Source: Cellvibrio polysaccharolyticus
GTDB lineage: Bacteria > Pseudomonadota > Gammaproteobacteria > Pseudomonadales > Cellvibrionaceae
Direction: 5' to 3'
DNA: 64,000 nucleotides
Assembly: GCF_015182315.1 (NCBI RefSeq)
Contig: NZ_PRDL01000001.1
Coordinates: forward strand, 3,348,001-3,412,000
A program made the translations under genes and the position numbers. Positions 9,332 to 16,838 of this stretch are shown in pieces (position 1 is the stretch's first letter; each line of letters opens with the position of its first letter). Under the pieces are notes generated by a model. It worked only from the letters and a program-made list of their open reading frames with translations. It ran no database searches and was not told the origin of the DNA.

Positions 9332-9697
9332 TTAACCCAGAACCCGACGAGCGACTTCCAGCAGTTTTGCCGGATCAAAAGGCTTTACCATCCAGCCGGT
9401 TGCGCCAGCGGCTTTGCCCTGCGCTTTCATGCTGTCGCTCGCCTCGGTGGTTAACACCACAATCGGTGTTCTCAGGTAGCTGTTTAAGTTACGCAGGGAT
9501 TTGATCAGGGTAAGCCCATCCATGTTAGGCATGTTCTGGTCAGTTAATACAAAATCATAATTATTTTTTTGACAGTATGCCAATGCCTGCTGCCCATCAT
9601 TAGCCGCTGTTACGTCATAGTTGGCAGAACGCAAGGTGGTTTCTACCATCTGCCTTACCGAGGGTGAATCGTCCACGATCAGAATATGCTTTCCCAC
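9332..9697 (-). CDS. cheY: Chemotaxis response regulator CheY
   Basis: 121 residues, a single receiver domain: D9/D10, phospho-acceptor D53 in LTDQNMPNMDG, the switch threonine near 83 (VVLTTEAS) and K105 in VKPFDPAKL. GTG start at 9697, with AAGGAG seven bases upstream. It is the first che gene after the small receptor gene, so it probably carries the phosphoryl signal from CheA to a motor or another output. Whether it drives flagella or twitching is not visible here: no flagellar genes are in the window. Confidence 0.95.
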   Translation of the reverse strand: MGKHILIVDDSPSVRQMVETTLRSANYDVTAANDGQQALAYCQKNNYDFVLTDQNMPNMDGLTLIKSLRNLNSYLRTPIVVLTTEASDSMKAQGKAAGATGWMVKPFDPAKLLEVARRVLG

Positions 9698-9721
9698 AAA
9701 AAACTCCTTTAGTCTGACGAT

Positions 9722-10864
9722 CTAAAAAAATTCGACGCCCCCGCTACTCATACTGGAAGCAGACACCGGGTTATGATTTCGCTCTGCCTGCTTTTTTTGC
9801 CAGCTTTCAACTTCATTAATGACTTTTTGCTGGTCGGTATTACCATCGGCATCGACCAGCGACAGCGTTTTCATTAACGGCCACAAACGCGTCAGGGATT
9901 CCCGCGTGTAATGAATATTTTGCGATGACATATCTTCAAATTGCAGACCGCGAATCGCATCGTGCAATGCTTGTAGTAATTGCGTGGATACCATTTTCAA
10001 ACCGGCAGCGACATCCAGATCGGATTGCGCTTTTTCAATCAGTGCTGTCAGGGTTTTTTCAACCTCCTGCCGTGCTGACATGACGTAGGTCATGTCCTGG
10101 GAAGCAACGCTTTGCACATCATCGGCCAGCGATTGCACCGCCCGATTGATGTGCAGTAATTGCTCCTGAATGGTGTGGCTGAAACCGGCTGAACGGTTGG
10201 ATAGCGCACGTACTTCATCAGCCACGACGGCAAAGCCGCGGCCAGCATCCCCGGCGCGCGCGGCTTCAATGGCAGCATTGAGCGCCAACAAATTGGTTTG
10301 CGAGGCAATTTGATCAATATCTTTCATTGCCTTCATGACTTGCGGCATATCGGCAGAAACCTTGCCTACTTTTTCCATCAGCGCATGAGAACCCTGGCTC
10401 ATGGTGATAGCGGTATTGACCAGGCGATTAAGCGTTGTTGAGGTGTTATCGGCCAGCGATGACATTTTCACACCGCCACCCAGGTCATCTTCAAATAACA
10501 AGCGGTGTACATCGCTCTGTTGTTGATCAAGTAACACTTTAAAGTCGCTAAATGCAGAATTCAGCGTCTTGATGGCATCCGCTTGAATGGAGGCGACTTG
10601 CTCCATGTTATGGAGTACTTCTTTAATAGTGTTATCAATAATGCCCACACTATTGTGGCAACTGGCAACAAAATAAGGGTCGGTAGAGGGCGGATCCGGA
10701 AATTGATTAACGGCAGCAGGATGTTTGAGAAGGTATTGAAAGATTAATGCGGCGCCAAAAGTGCTAGCAAGGGCGCCGACTAACGTATGAAAATAATAAC
10801 CGGTTGCCCAGCCTGCAAGCACGGGCAACACCAGAAGTGCGTATCTGAAATCCATCTTCGGCAT
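9722..10864 (-). CDS. Small membrane methyl-accepting chemotaxis protein
   Basis: 380 residues. Two closely spaced hydrophobic helices (about residues 7-41) separated by only a short turn mean there is almost no periplasmic sensor. The cytoplasmic receptor domain has the tip sequence QTNLLALNAAIEAARAGDAG near 190-210. There is no HAMP or PAS domain, and the receptor helices look short compared with usual receptors. It ends in SSGGVEFF, not an xWxxF docking peptide. Start ATG 10864 with AGGAC upstream. It is the promoter-proximal gene of the che operon; a receptor (CttP/McpA) also precedes cheY in the P. aeruginosa Che2 locus. Confidence 0.9.
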   Translation of the reverse strand: MPKMDFRYALLVLPVLAGWATGYYFHTLVGALASTFGAALIFQYLLKHPAAVNQFPDPPSTDPYFVASCHNSVGIIDNTIKEVLHNMEQVASIQADAIKTLNSAFSDFKVLLDQQQSDVHRLLFEDDLGGGVKMSSLADNTSTTLNRLVNTAITMSQGSHALMEKVGKVSADMPQVMKAMKDIDQIASQTNLLALNAAIEAARAGDAGRGFAVVADEVRALSNRSAGFSHTIQEQLLHINRAVQSLADDVQSVASQDMTYVMSARQEVEKTLTALIEKAQSDLDVAAGLKMVSTQLLQALHDAIRGLQFEDMSSQNIHYTRESLTRLWPLMKTLSLVDADGNTDQQKVINEVESWQKKQAERNHNPVSASSMSSGGVEFF

Positions 10865-10926
10865 AAGTCCTGACCATCAATATCGATTATTGCTGCGCTG
10901 ACTGCTGACACGGCGAATGTTTTTTG

Positions 10927-10955
10927 AGCATAGCAGTAATTTATTTTGATGTAGA
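10927..10955 (-). promoter_or_regulatory. Possible sigma-70 promoter of the che operon
   Basis: On the minus strand TCTACA (10955-10950) and TATGCT (10932-10927) are separated by 17 bases, with TG directly before the -10 spacer end. It lies about 63 bases upstream of the first receptor gene. No sigma-28 consensus was seen here. The region is very AT-rich, so chance matches are likely. Confidence 0.3.
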
Positions 10956-11106
10956 GAATTTAACCTTACAGAAAATATTTTTTATTATGAAATAACTATT
11001 TCACGCAGAAAAAACTGAAGTAAAAAAATAAATATTACAAAGACATTACAACAAAAAAATAATAACCGATAAAAAATGACAATTTTTATTTCAAAAGCGA
11101 ATTAAC

Positions 11107-11144
11107 AAAAAGCCCCGCGAGCGTTTCCACTGGCGAGGCTTTTT
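11107..11144 (-). terminator. Intrinsic terminator after fumarase
   Basis: A nearly perfect stem: AAAAAGCCCCGC on one side and GCGAGGCTTTTT on the other with a loop of about 14 bases. It is flanked by A and T runs and could work in both directions; it lies 70 bases downstream of the fumarase stop. Confidence 0.8.
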
Positions 11145-11213
11145 GGTGCACTAGCTGAAGCGATAAAAAAACAAGATACAGCCGGTAGTGACCGGTTGCA
11201 TCTTTACCGGGCG

Positions 11214-12734
11214 TTATTGAACTTCAACCACACCTTCTTCAATTTTCGCTTTCCAGACTTTCGGGCCGATGGTGTGTACTGACTCACCACGCGAATCTAC
11301 TGCTACAGTGACCGGCATATCCTTAACATCAAATTCGTAAATAGCTTCCATACCCAATTCCGGGAAGCCAAGCACTTTTGATGATTTGATGGCTTGCGCC
11401 ACCAGATAGGCTGCGCCACCTACCGCCATTAAATAAACGGACTTGTTATCACGAATAGCTTCAATGGCAGTAGGGCCGCGTTCGGATTTTCCGATCATGC
11501 CCAACAAGCCGGTTTGCTCCAACATGGTGCGGGTGAATTTGTCCATGCGTGTGGCGGTCGTCGGGCCAGCCGGGCCAACCACTTCGTCACGAATAGGATC
11601 AACCGGCCCCACGTAATAAATGAAGCGACCTTTCATATCCACAGGCAGCGATTCGCCTTTGGCTAACAGGTCGGTCATTTTTTTATGGGCGGCGTCACGG
11701 CCGGTCAGCATCTTGCCCGACAACAGAATCGTTTCACCGGTAGTCCAGGTTTGCACATCTTCCGGCGTTACGGTATCGAGATTTACGCGACGAACGCTGT
11801 CGCCCACGTCCCAGGAAATTTCCGGGTAATCTTCCAATGACGGCGGCGTTTGCAAAGCCGGGCCGGAACCATCCAGCACAAAATGCGCATGGCGGGTAGC
11901 GGCGCAGTTGGGAATGATCGCAATGGCTTTGTTAGCCGCATGGGTAGGGTAATCTTTGACTTTTACGTCCAGTACGGTGGTCAAACCACCCAGCCCCTGA
12001 GCGCCAATACCCAGACGGTTTACTTTGTCATACAGTTCGATGCGCAGTTCTTCAGAACGATTGCTGGCACCACGCGCCTGCAACGCCTGAATGTCCACCG
12101 GCTCCAGCAAGGCTTCTTTGGCCAGCAACATGGCTTTTTCAGCAGTACCGCCAATGCCAATGCCCAACATACCTGGCGGACACCAGCCAGCACCCATCTC
12201 GGGAACGACTTTCAAAACCCAATCAACGACCGAGTCAGACGGGTTCAACATGGCGAATTTGGTTTTTGCTTCACTACCACCACCTTTGGCAGCAACATGA
12301 ATGTCTACCGTGTTACCCGGTACTATGTTGTAGTGAATAATTGCCGGGGTATTGTCTCCGGTATTTTTACGTGCACCGTCCGGGTCAGAAAGAATGGAAG
12401 CCCGCAACACGTTGTCCGGGTTCAGGTAAGCGCGACGCACACCTTCGTTAACCATATCGGTCAGGCTCATGTCTGCATCCCACTGCACGTCCATGCCCAC
12501 GGTGACAAATACCGTTACGATGCCGGTGTCCTGACAAATCGGGCGGCGGCCCATGGCACACATCCGGGAGTTGATCAGAATTTGTGCCATAGCATCTTTG
12601 GCGGCTTTATTCTGCTCGCGCAAATAGGCCTGGTGAACGGCCTGAATAAAATCAACGGGGTGGTAATAGGAAATAAATTGCAGCGCATCGGCAACGCTGT
12701 CGATCAAGTCTTTCTGACGAATCACGGTTGGCAT
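11214..12734 (-). CDS. Class I fumarate hydratase (4Fe-4S)
   Basis: 506 residues, the usual length of two-domain FumA/FumB-type class I fumarases. It should convert fumarate to L-malate in the citric acid cycle using an oxygen-sensitive 4Fe-4S cluster. Candidate cluster cysteines are in RRPICQDTG, GWCPPGMLG and NCAATRHAHF. The C-terminal beta domain has GPTTATRMDKFT and GGAAYLVAQAIKSSK. The gene stands alone, transcribed away from the receptor gene at 13064, with its own terminator. FumA and FumB cannot be told apart from sequence, so no symbol is given. Confidence 0.93.
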   Translation of the reverse strand: MPTVIRQKDLIDSVADALQFISYYHPVDFIQAVHQAYLREQNKAAKDAMAQILINSRMCAMGRRPICQDTGIVTVFVTVGMDVQWDADMSLTDMVNEGVRRAYLNPDNVLRASILSDPDGARKNTGDNTPAIIHYNIVPGNTVDIHVAAKGGGSEAKTKFAMLNPSDSVVDWVLKVVPEMGAGWCPPGMLGIGIGGTAEKAMLLAKEALLEPVDIQALQARGASNRSEELRIELYDKVNRLGIGAQGLGGLTTVLDVKVKDYPTHAANKAIAIIPNCAATRHAHFVLDGSGPALQTPPSLEDYPEISWDVGDSVRRVNLDTVTPEDVQTWTTGETILLSGKMLTGRDAAHKKMTDLLAKGESLPVDMKGRFIYYVGPVDPIRDEVVGPAGPTTATRMDKFTRTMLEQTGLLGMIGKSERGPTAIEAIRDNKSVYLMAVGGAAYLVAQAIKSSKVLGFPELGMEAIYEFDVKDMPVTVAVDSRGESVHTIGPKVWKAKIEEGVVEVQ

Positions 12735-13063
12735 GGCGGGATCTCATTGTTGTATGGAAAAACGGCGGGGATTTTACACCATCAACGGCCGGATTCCGTG
12801 TTATTTCCGCAATCAACAAAACACCAAAAAAAGAAACAAGAATCATTTTTGTTTGGTTATTAAATTCCTCACCGGCCACTCGTCCATGGAATAGCTTTTG
12901 CTTTAAACAAATGAAGCGGCAACTCTTCACCGGTTGTCGCTTCAGTGGATCAGGAAGCGCAATTTTTGAGACGTACCCATGCCGCCCCCGGCAACCCTCT
13001 CGACATCCTGCCTTCGACAAGGAAAACGCCAGCAATGTAAATCACCTTATCGGGATTCAAGGT
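12735..13063. other. Divergent intergenic region, fumarase / receptor
   Basis: About 330 bases that should hold the promoters of both flanking genes. I could not pick a convincing -10/-35 pair. The inverted repeat at 12912-12944 is the only clear structure. Open frame extends from 12728 on the plus strand but its composition upstream of 13064 does not look coding. Confidence 0.5.
12912..12944. repeat. Inverted repeat upstream of receptor gene
   Basis: TGAAGCGGCAA and TTGTCGCTTCA are inverted copies matching at 10 of 11 positions, with an 11-base loop. It has no U-run, so it is more likely an operator or leader hairpin than a terminator. Confidence 0.45.
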
Positions 13064-15112
13064 ATGCCAACACCATCCACGCAATTACGCTTTTATCAAA
13101 GTTTGAAAGGACAAATTTTTCTTTACCTGTTACTGCCCATCGTGGTGATCCTCGCCATTATTATTACCGTCAACGCCTTTCGGGAGCTGGCCGCCGCGCA
13201 TAAAAATATTGAAATTACGCTGCTGCATTCGGTACAAAACACCGCCTTGCGTCTGGAGCAGGATAATGCGCTGGCACTGCAAACGGCTAAAACCATGGCC
13301 GATGCGCAAACTGCCGGGCTATTTGGCCTGCGAGAAGAATCCAGCCGTTTTGCGCGCAATGTATTGCAAAACAACGAGGCGTTTACCGGCGCCTATTTTG
13401 GCTATGAGCCCAACGCTGACGGACAGGATGACCATACTCAGGCCATCGAACCGCTAACCCATGCGGTCAATGAGCAGGGTCGCTTTTTACCTTACTGGCA
13501 TCGCGACGCAAACCAGCTGGTATTAACCCCGTTGGTCGATATGGAAACCAGTCTTTATTACGATGGCGTACAGCGATTATTTCTGCGCACTCAAAAAGTA
13601 CAAGGGTTGATTACCGAGCCCTATTCCTATCAGGGAAAAATGATTGTTGAACAAACTTTTCCGATTGTTATCGGCAACAGCTTTAAAGGCATCGCCGGTG
13701 TGGATCGTTCGCTGGATTATATTGACCGGCTGCTGAATAACCTCAAACAACAAAACGGCCAGGATTATTTTCTAATCAGCCGCGAGCACAAAGTTATCTC
13801 TGCTACCGGCCAGGCCGGCGAATTGAAAACCCGAGCCATTGCCCAAACGCCCTACCATGCGCTGTTTGATCAGGCGATTGGCAGCGCAGGAAATAGCGGC
13901 CAGGCCGTTATGCTTGAACAGGACCCGACAGACAACAGCGCCTATTATTTTTCGGTAGCCACCATTGATGAAGGAGGCTGGATTCTTATTCAACGCACCA
14001 GCGAACAAAGCCTTATCGGCCCGGTGTATGCCGGTATTGGAAAAACCCTGATGGTCGCAGGCGCAGGGTTAATCGCCATTATTATTTTATCGCTCTGGTT
14101 TGTTGGCTCCATCAGCCGCCGTATAGACCGCGCCGTTCATCTCGCCAATCGGGTTAGCACTGGTGATATCGAAGGCATTGCCATTCAACAGCAGCAGACG
14201 ATTAAAGACGAAATTGATGTGCTGGTTCATGCACTGAACGGTGTATTTGAGGCCTACCGGGATATCAGCCAGATGTGTAACGCCATCGCCGGCGGTGATT
14301 TTTCATCAAAGATGCACCCACGTAGTGACCGCGATAATGTAAGCCGCACGCTCAACGACATGTCAGCAAAACGGCGCGAAATTGAAGAAAAATTACGTGA
14401 ACGCAGCAACCGTATTCTGGAGAGCACCACGCAACAGGGCCGTGAAATTGAAAGCGTTGCCGCTGCCATGCATGAAATGACCGCGACTATTTCGGAAGTA
14501 GCTGGCTTGGCCAATCGCTCTGCAGACGGCGCGGTCAGCACCGTCGATGCCATTGGCAAAGTTAAACAACAACTCGGTAACGCGGTGAAAGAGGTGCAAG
14601 CGTTATCACAGGACATCAGCAAAACCAGCAACGCCGTCAGCAAAGTGTCCGACAGCAGCGACAACATTAATAAAATTATTGAAGTGATCAACGCGGTTGC
14701 CGAACAAACCAACTTGCTGGCGCTCAATGCGGCCATTGAAGCGGCGCGCGCCGGTGATCAGGGGCGAGGCTTCGCGGTGGTTGCCGATGAAGTACGTGGC
14801 CTTGCCCAAAAAACCCGGCAATCGACAGAAGAAATTCGCGGCTTGATTAACCAGCTGAGTGGCGATGTTAAAGAAGCGGTGGGGCTGGTAGATCGTGGTC
14901 TGGTGCGAGCCAACCACAGCGTTACCCTCTCGGTAGAGTCTGACCAGTCATTGTCACAGGCTACACAGCAGGTGGAGATGATCAGCAATCACATGTTGCA
15001 AATCGCAGTATCCGTTGAGGAACAAAGCACCACTTGCGAAGACATTAACCGCAACCTGGTAGGCATACAGGACGCGGCTTACGAGCTTAGCCGTACCGCC
15101 ACCACACACTGA
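13064..15112 (+). CDS. Methyl-accepting chemotaxis protein with periplasmic Cache-type sensor
   Basis: 682 residues from the ATG at 13064. A first membrane helix (about 17-38), a periplasmic region of about 280 residues with double-Cache features (tandem PAS-like folds; YYDGVQRLF and FPIVIGNSFKGIAGVD), a second helix at about 328-348, HAMP near 349-405 and a long signalling domain with the tip QTNLLALNAAIEAARAGDQG near 545-565. It lacks a C-terminal WxxF peptide, ending in RTATTH. The ligand is unknown; Cache receptors of this layout bind amino acids or organic acids. The gene seems monocistronic. Confidence 0.93.
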   Translation: MPTPSTQLRFYQSLKGQIFLYLLLPIVVILAIIITVNAFRELAAAHKNIEITLLHSVQNTALRLEQDNALALQTAKTMADAQTAGLFGLREESSRFARNVLQNNEAFTGAYFGYEPNADGQDDHTQAIEPLTHAVNEQGRFLPYWHRDANQLVLTPLVDMETSLYYDGVQRLFLRTQKVQGLITEPYSYQGKMIVEQTFPIVIGNSFKGIAGVDRSLDYIDRLLNNLKQQNGQDYFLISREHKVISATGQAGELKTRAIAQTPYHALFDQAIGSAGNSGQAVMLEQDPTDNSAYYFSVATIDEGGWILIQRTSEQSLIGPVYAGIGKTLMVAGAGLIAIIILSLWFVGSISRRIDRAVHLANRVSTGDIEGIAIQQQQTIKDEIDVLVHALNGVFEAYRDISQMCNAIAGGDFSSKMHPRSDRDNVSRTLNDMSAKRREIEEKLRERSNRILESTTQQGREIESVAAAMHEMTATISEVAGLANRSADGAVSTVDAIGKVKQQLGNAVKEVQALSQDISKTSNAVSKVSDSSDNINKIIEVINAVAEQTNLLALNAAIEAARAGDQGRGFAVVADEVRGLAQKTRQSTEEIRGLINQLSGDVKEAVGLVDRGLVRANHSVTLSVESDQSLSQATQQVEMISNHMLQIAVSVEEQSTTCEDINRNLVGIQDAAYELSRTATTH

Positions 15113-15283
15113 TGACGGCAATGCACCAATGCGGCGCAAAGCATGCGTGCAATGCATTCCACATTGGTGCAGGCTTTTCGCCCGGGCAGGTAAAACCCGG
15201 GAGTCGAGCCAAATGACAGGTTGCAAAATGAGTGATCAGGAATTGACCGGATGCTGAAACCCCTGTGGTTATGCGGCTCAGGA

Positions 15284-15336
15284 GGGTTACCAAAAGTTCT
15301 TACACATAGTTATCCACAGAGAATGTGGATAATGGC
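15284..15336 (+). repeat. 53-bp direct repeat, copy 1
   Basis: Identical over all 53 bases to 15542-15594, 258 bases away in the same orientation. Each copy contains two inverted DnaA boxes five bases apart, which can also form a nine-base-pair hairpin. Confidence 0.95.
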
Positions 15337-15614
15337 TTCGGCGGTAGTTAACCGTGGCTGTGTATAAGCCGATTTCCGATTATTTTTTTCCAGGAAAATC
15401 AAGCTTCTGCCAAAATTTTCAACGCGTTTTTTAAACCCCGAAATCGCTTGACGGAGGCTGAAAAATAGCGGTTTTTTCTCATTACGCAACTGATCATAAA
15501 TCAATCACATCTCGCAACCCCAGTGTTTACAAGGCTTAGCCGGGTTACCAAAAGTTCTTACACATAGTTATCCACAGAGAATGTGGATAATGGCATGAGC
15601 AGGGTTTATCCACA
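15310..15614. promoter_or_regulatory. Cluster of six DnaA boxes
   Basis: Perfect matches to TTATNCACA lie at 15310-15318 (+), 15324-15332 (-), 15359-15367 (-, TTATACACA), 15568-15576 (+), 15582-15590 (-) and 15606-15614 (+). Five are the strong form TTATCCACA. Such density is known at oriC and at DnaA-titrating or DnaA-reactivating loci (datA, DARS in E. coli). None of the usual oriC neighbours (dnaA, dnaN, gyrB, rpmH, mnmG) is in the window. Confidence 0.75.
15542..15594 (+). repeat. 53-bp direct repeat, copy 2
   Basis: Exact second copy of 15284-15336. A further single DnaA box follows 11 bases later. Confidence 0.95.
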
Positions 15615-15691
15615 TTGCCTGGAATAGTGCCAATGCTCTCCGGTTTGCCCGGGAACGGCCAAAAATAATCGCCCAAACGGATATTGCCAAG

Positions 15692-15722
15692 CAAAAAAAC
15701 GGCGAGTCATAGGACTCGCCGT
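15692..15722 (-). terminator. Intrinsic terminator of the coiled-coil protein gene
   Basis: A perfect ten-base-pair stem (ACGGCGAGTC and GACTCGCCGT) with a four-base loop, followed on the minus strand by seven T. It lies about 60 bases after the stop at 15780. Confidence 0.88.
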
Positions 15723-15779
15723 CTGGTTTTCACCGTCTGAAATATATCAGGCGGTAGAATCTCTACTCAGCAAAACTGA

Positions 15780-16586
15780 TCAGTTAATACCCAGTTGCTG
15801 TTTGATACGCAAAATGTCGCTGTTTAATGTTCTGCGGTTGGCATCAATAGCAGCAATAGCTTCTTCGCTAGTTCTTACTTTACCTTCGATGGCTCTCAGG
15901 CTGGCCAACTGCGCGTCAGTACGGTCGAGTTGTTCAGTAAGATCCTGCAAGCGTTTACGCTGGTCTTCAATGCCCTTCACCGCGGTGTCCAGTTTGGCTA
16001 CCGAATTTTCTACCGCCGTTTTACTGGCAGTCAGCTCGGGTCTGAGCGCTGTTGCGGCGGTTTTTGCTTCAGTGGCATCTTTTTTGGCAGCAGCCACGTC
16101 GGTTTTAATAGTGGCGAGATCTTTTCCCAAACCGGCAATTTTGTCGGTGTTGGCGGCGATGGCTTTACGGTTGGTATCGTTGGAAATACCCCAGAGTTTG
16201 CGGATTTCCGAATCCACCCACTTCAGTTTGGCATCGACCTGAGTCAACGACTGGCTGGACTCGTCAGAACTGACATTCAGCCGCCCTTCCAATTCAGCAA
16301 TGCGATTTTCTGCATTGGTGAGACTTTTCTCCGCCCCCACCAGCTTCCAGCCTAAAAAGCCACTACCGGCAGTAGCCGCCAGCGCAACAACCAACGCTAC
16401 CAGCGCAAGCGGGCTACCGGAAGAGGGAGCCGTAGATGATGGCCGTGATGGGGGCGGAGGTGGTGGTGTATGGGGGCGAGTTGGCCGGGGTTCGGGTGCT
16501 GGCGGCACGGTGCGACGAATACCAGCGTCGTCCCGCTCCGGTTGCGAATTGGTTGAGGGCGAAAATGTGGGTTCTTTACGTTCCAT
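15780..16586 (-). CDS. Hypothetical single-pass membrane protein with long coiled coil
   Basis: 268 residues, not assigned to a family. A polar N-terminus with a proline-rich stretch (about 28-55, including six Pro in a row) precedes one hydrophobic helix (about 58-85, SPLALVALVVALAATAGSG). The rest is an Ala/Lys/Glu-rich heptad-like coiled coil to the C-terminus. The layout suggests a cytoplasmic Pro-rich head, one membrane pass and a periplasmic rod, as in some cell-envelope or division scaffolds. It lies between groEL and the DnaA-box cluster and has its own terminator. Confidence 0.75.
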   Translation of the reverse strand: MERKEPTFSPSTNSQPERDDAGIRRTVPPAPEPRPTRPHTPPPPPPSRPSSTAPSSGSPLALVALVVALAATAGSGFLGWKLVGAEKSLTNAENRIAELEGRLNVSSDESSQSLTQVDAKLKWVDSEIRKLWGISNDTNRKAIAANTDKIAGLGKDLATIKTDVAAAKKDATEAKTAATALRPELTASKTAVENSVAKLDTAVKGIEDQRKRLQDLTEQLDRTDAQLASLRAIEGKVRTSEEAIAAIDANRRTLNSDILRIKQQLGIN

Positions 16587-16756
16587 AATTCAAAAGCACC
16601 TGACGTTTGAAATCTGCGTCACATTCTATCGTAGCGCAACCACCAAAAGAAGCGGCCACCTGGCAGCCGTTAAAAAACAGGCAAAAATTGCCGGAAGCCA
16701 TGTGTGACCCGCAGCTGCCGTTGCCTGATGCGTGGCCACACGTGATGGTAGGCCAC

Positions 16757-16789
16757 AAAAAAAAAGAAGGCGACCGGAGTCGCCTTCTT
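16757..16789 (-). terminator. Intrinsic terminator of groESL
   Basis: AAGAAGGCGAC and GTCGCCTTCTT form a perfect 11-base-pair stem with loop CGGA, followed on the minus strand by a T run. It lies about 50 bases after the groEL stop. Confidence 0.9.
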
Positions 16790-16838
16790 CGAACAGTGCG
16801 GGTTGTCATGGTTCCCCATGACAAGTCCGGACGGGCTA

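Larger units (their letters stand above)
10865..11213. other. AT-rich intergenic region between che operon and fumarase
   Basis: About 350 bases. It contains the possible che promoter, an extremely AT-rich stretch around 10970-11100 with no coding signal, and the fumarase terminator at 11107-11144. Nothing else is recognised. Confidence 0.6.
15113..15779. other. Gene-free region with DnaA-box cluster
   Basis: About 670 bases without a credible gene. It contains two perfect copies of a 53-bp sequence, six perfect DnaA boxes, GATC sites near 15233 and 15492, an AT-rich stretch around 15365-15420, and at the right end the terminator of the minus-strand gene at 15780. Confidence 0.75.

Noticed and set aside
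11850..12863. 337-codon open frame on the plus strand opposite fumarase
   Set aside because: Antisense to the well-supported fumarase gene, rich in Thr, Asn, His and Phe, with no recognisable domain.
15284..15614. Calling this region the chromosome origin oriC
   Set aside because: The boxes fit, but dnaA, dnaN, gyrB, rpmH and mnmG are all absent; only the box cluster itself is claimed.
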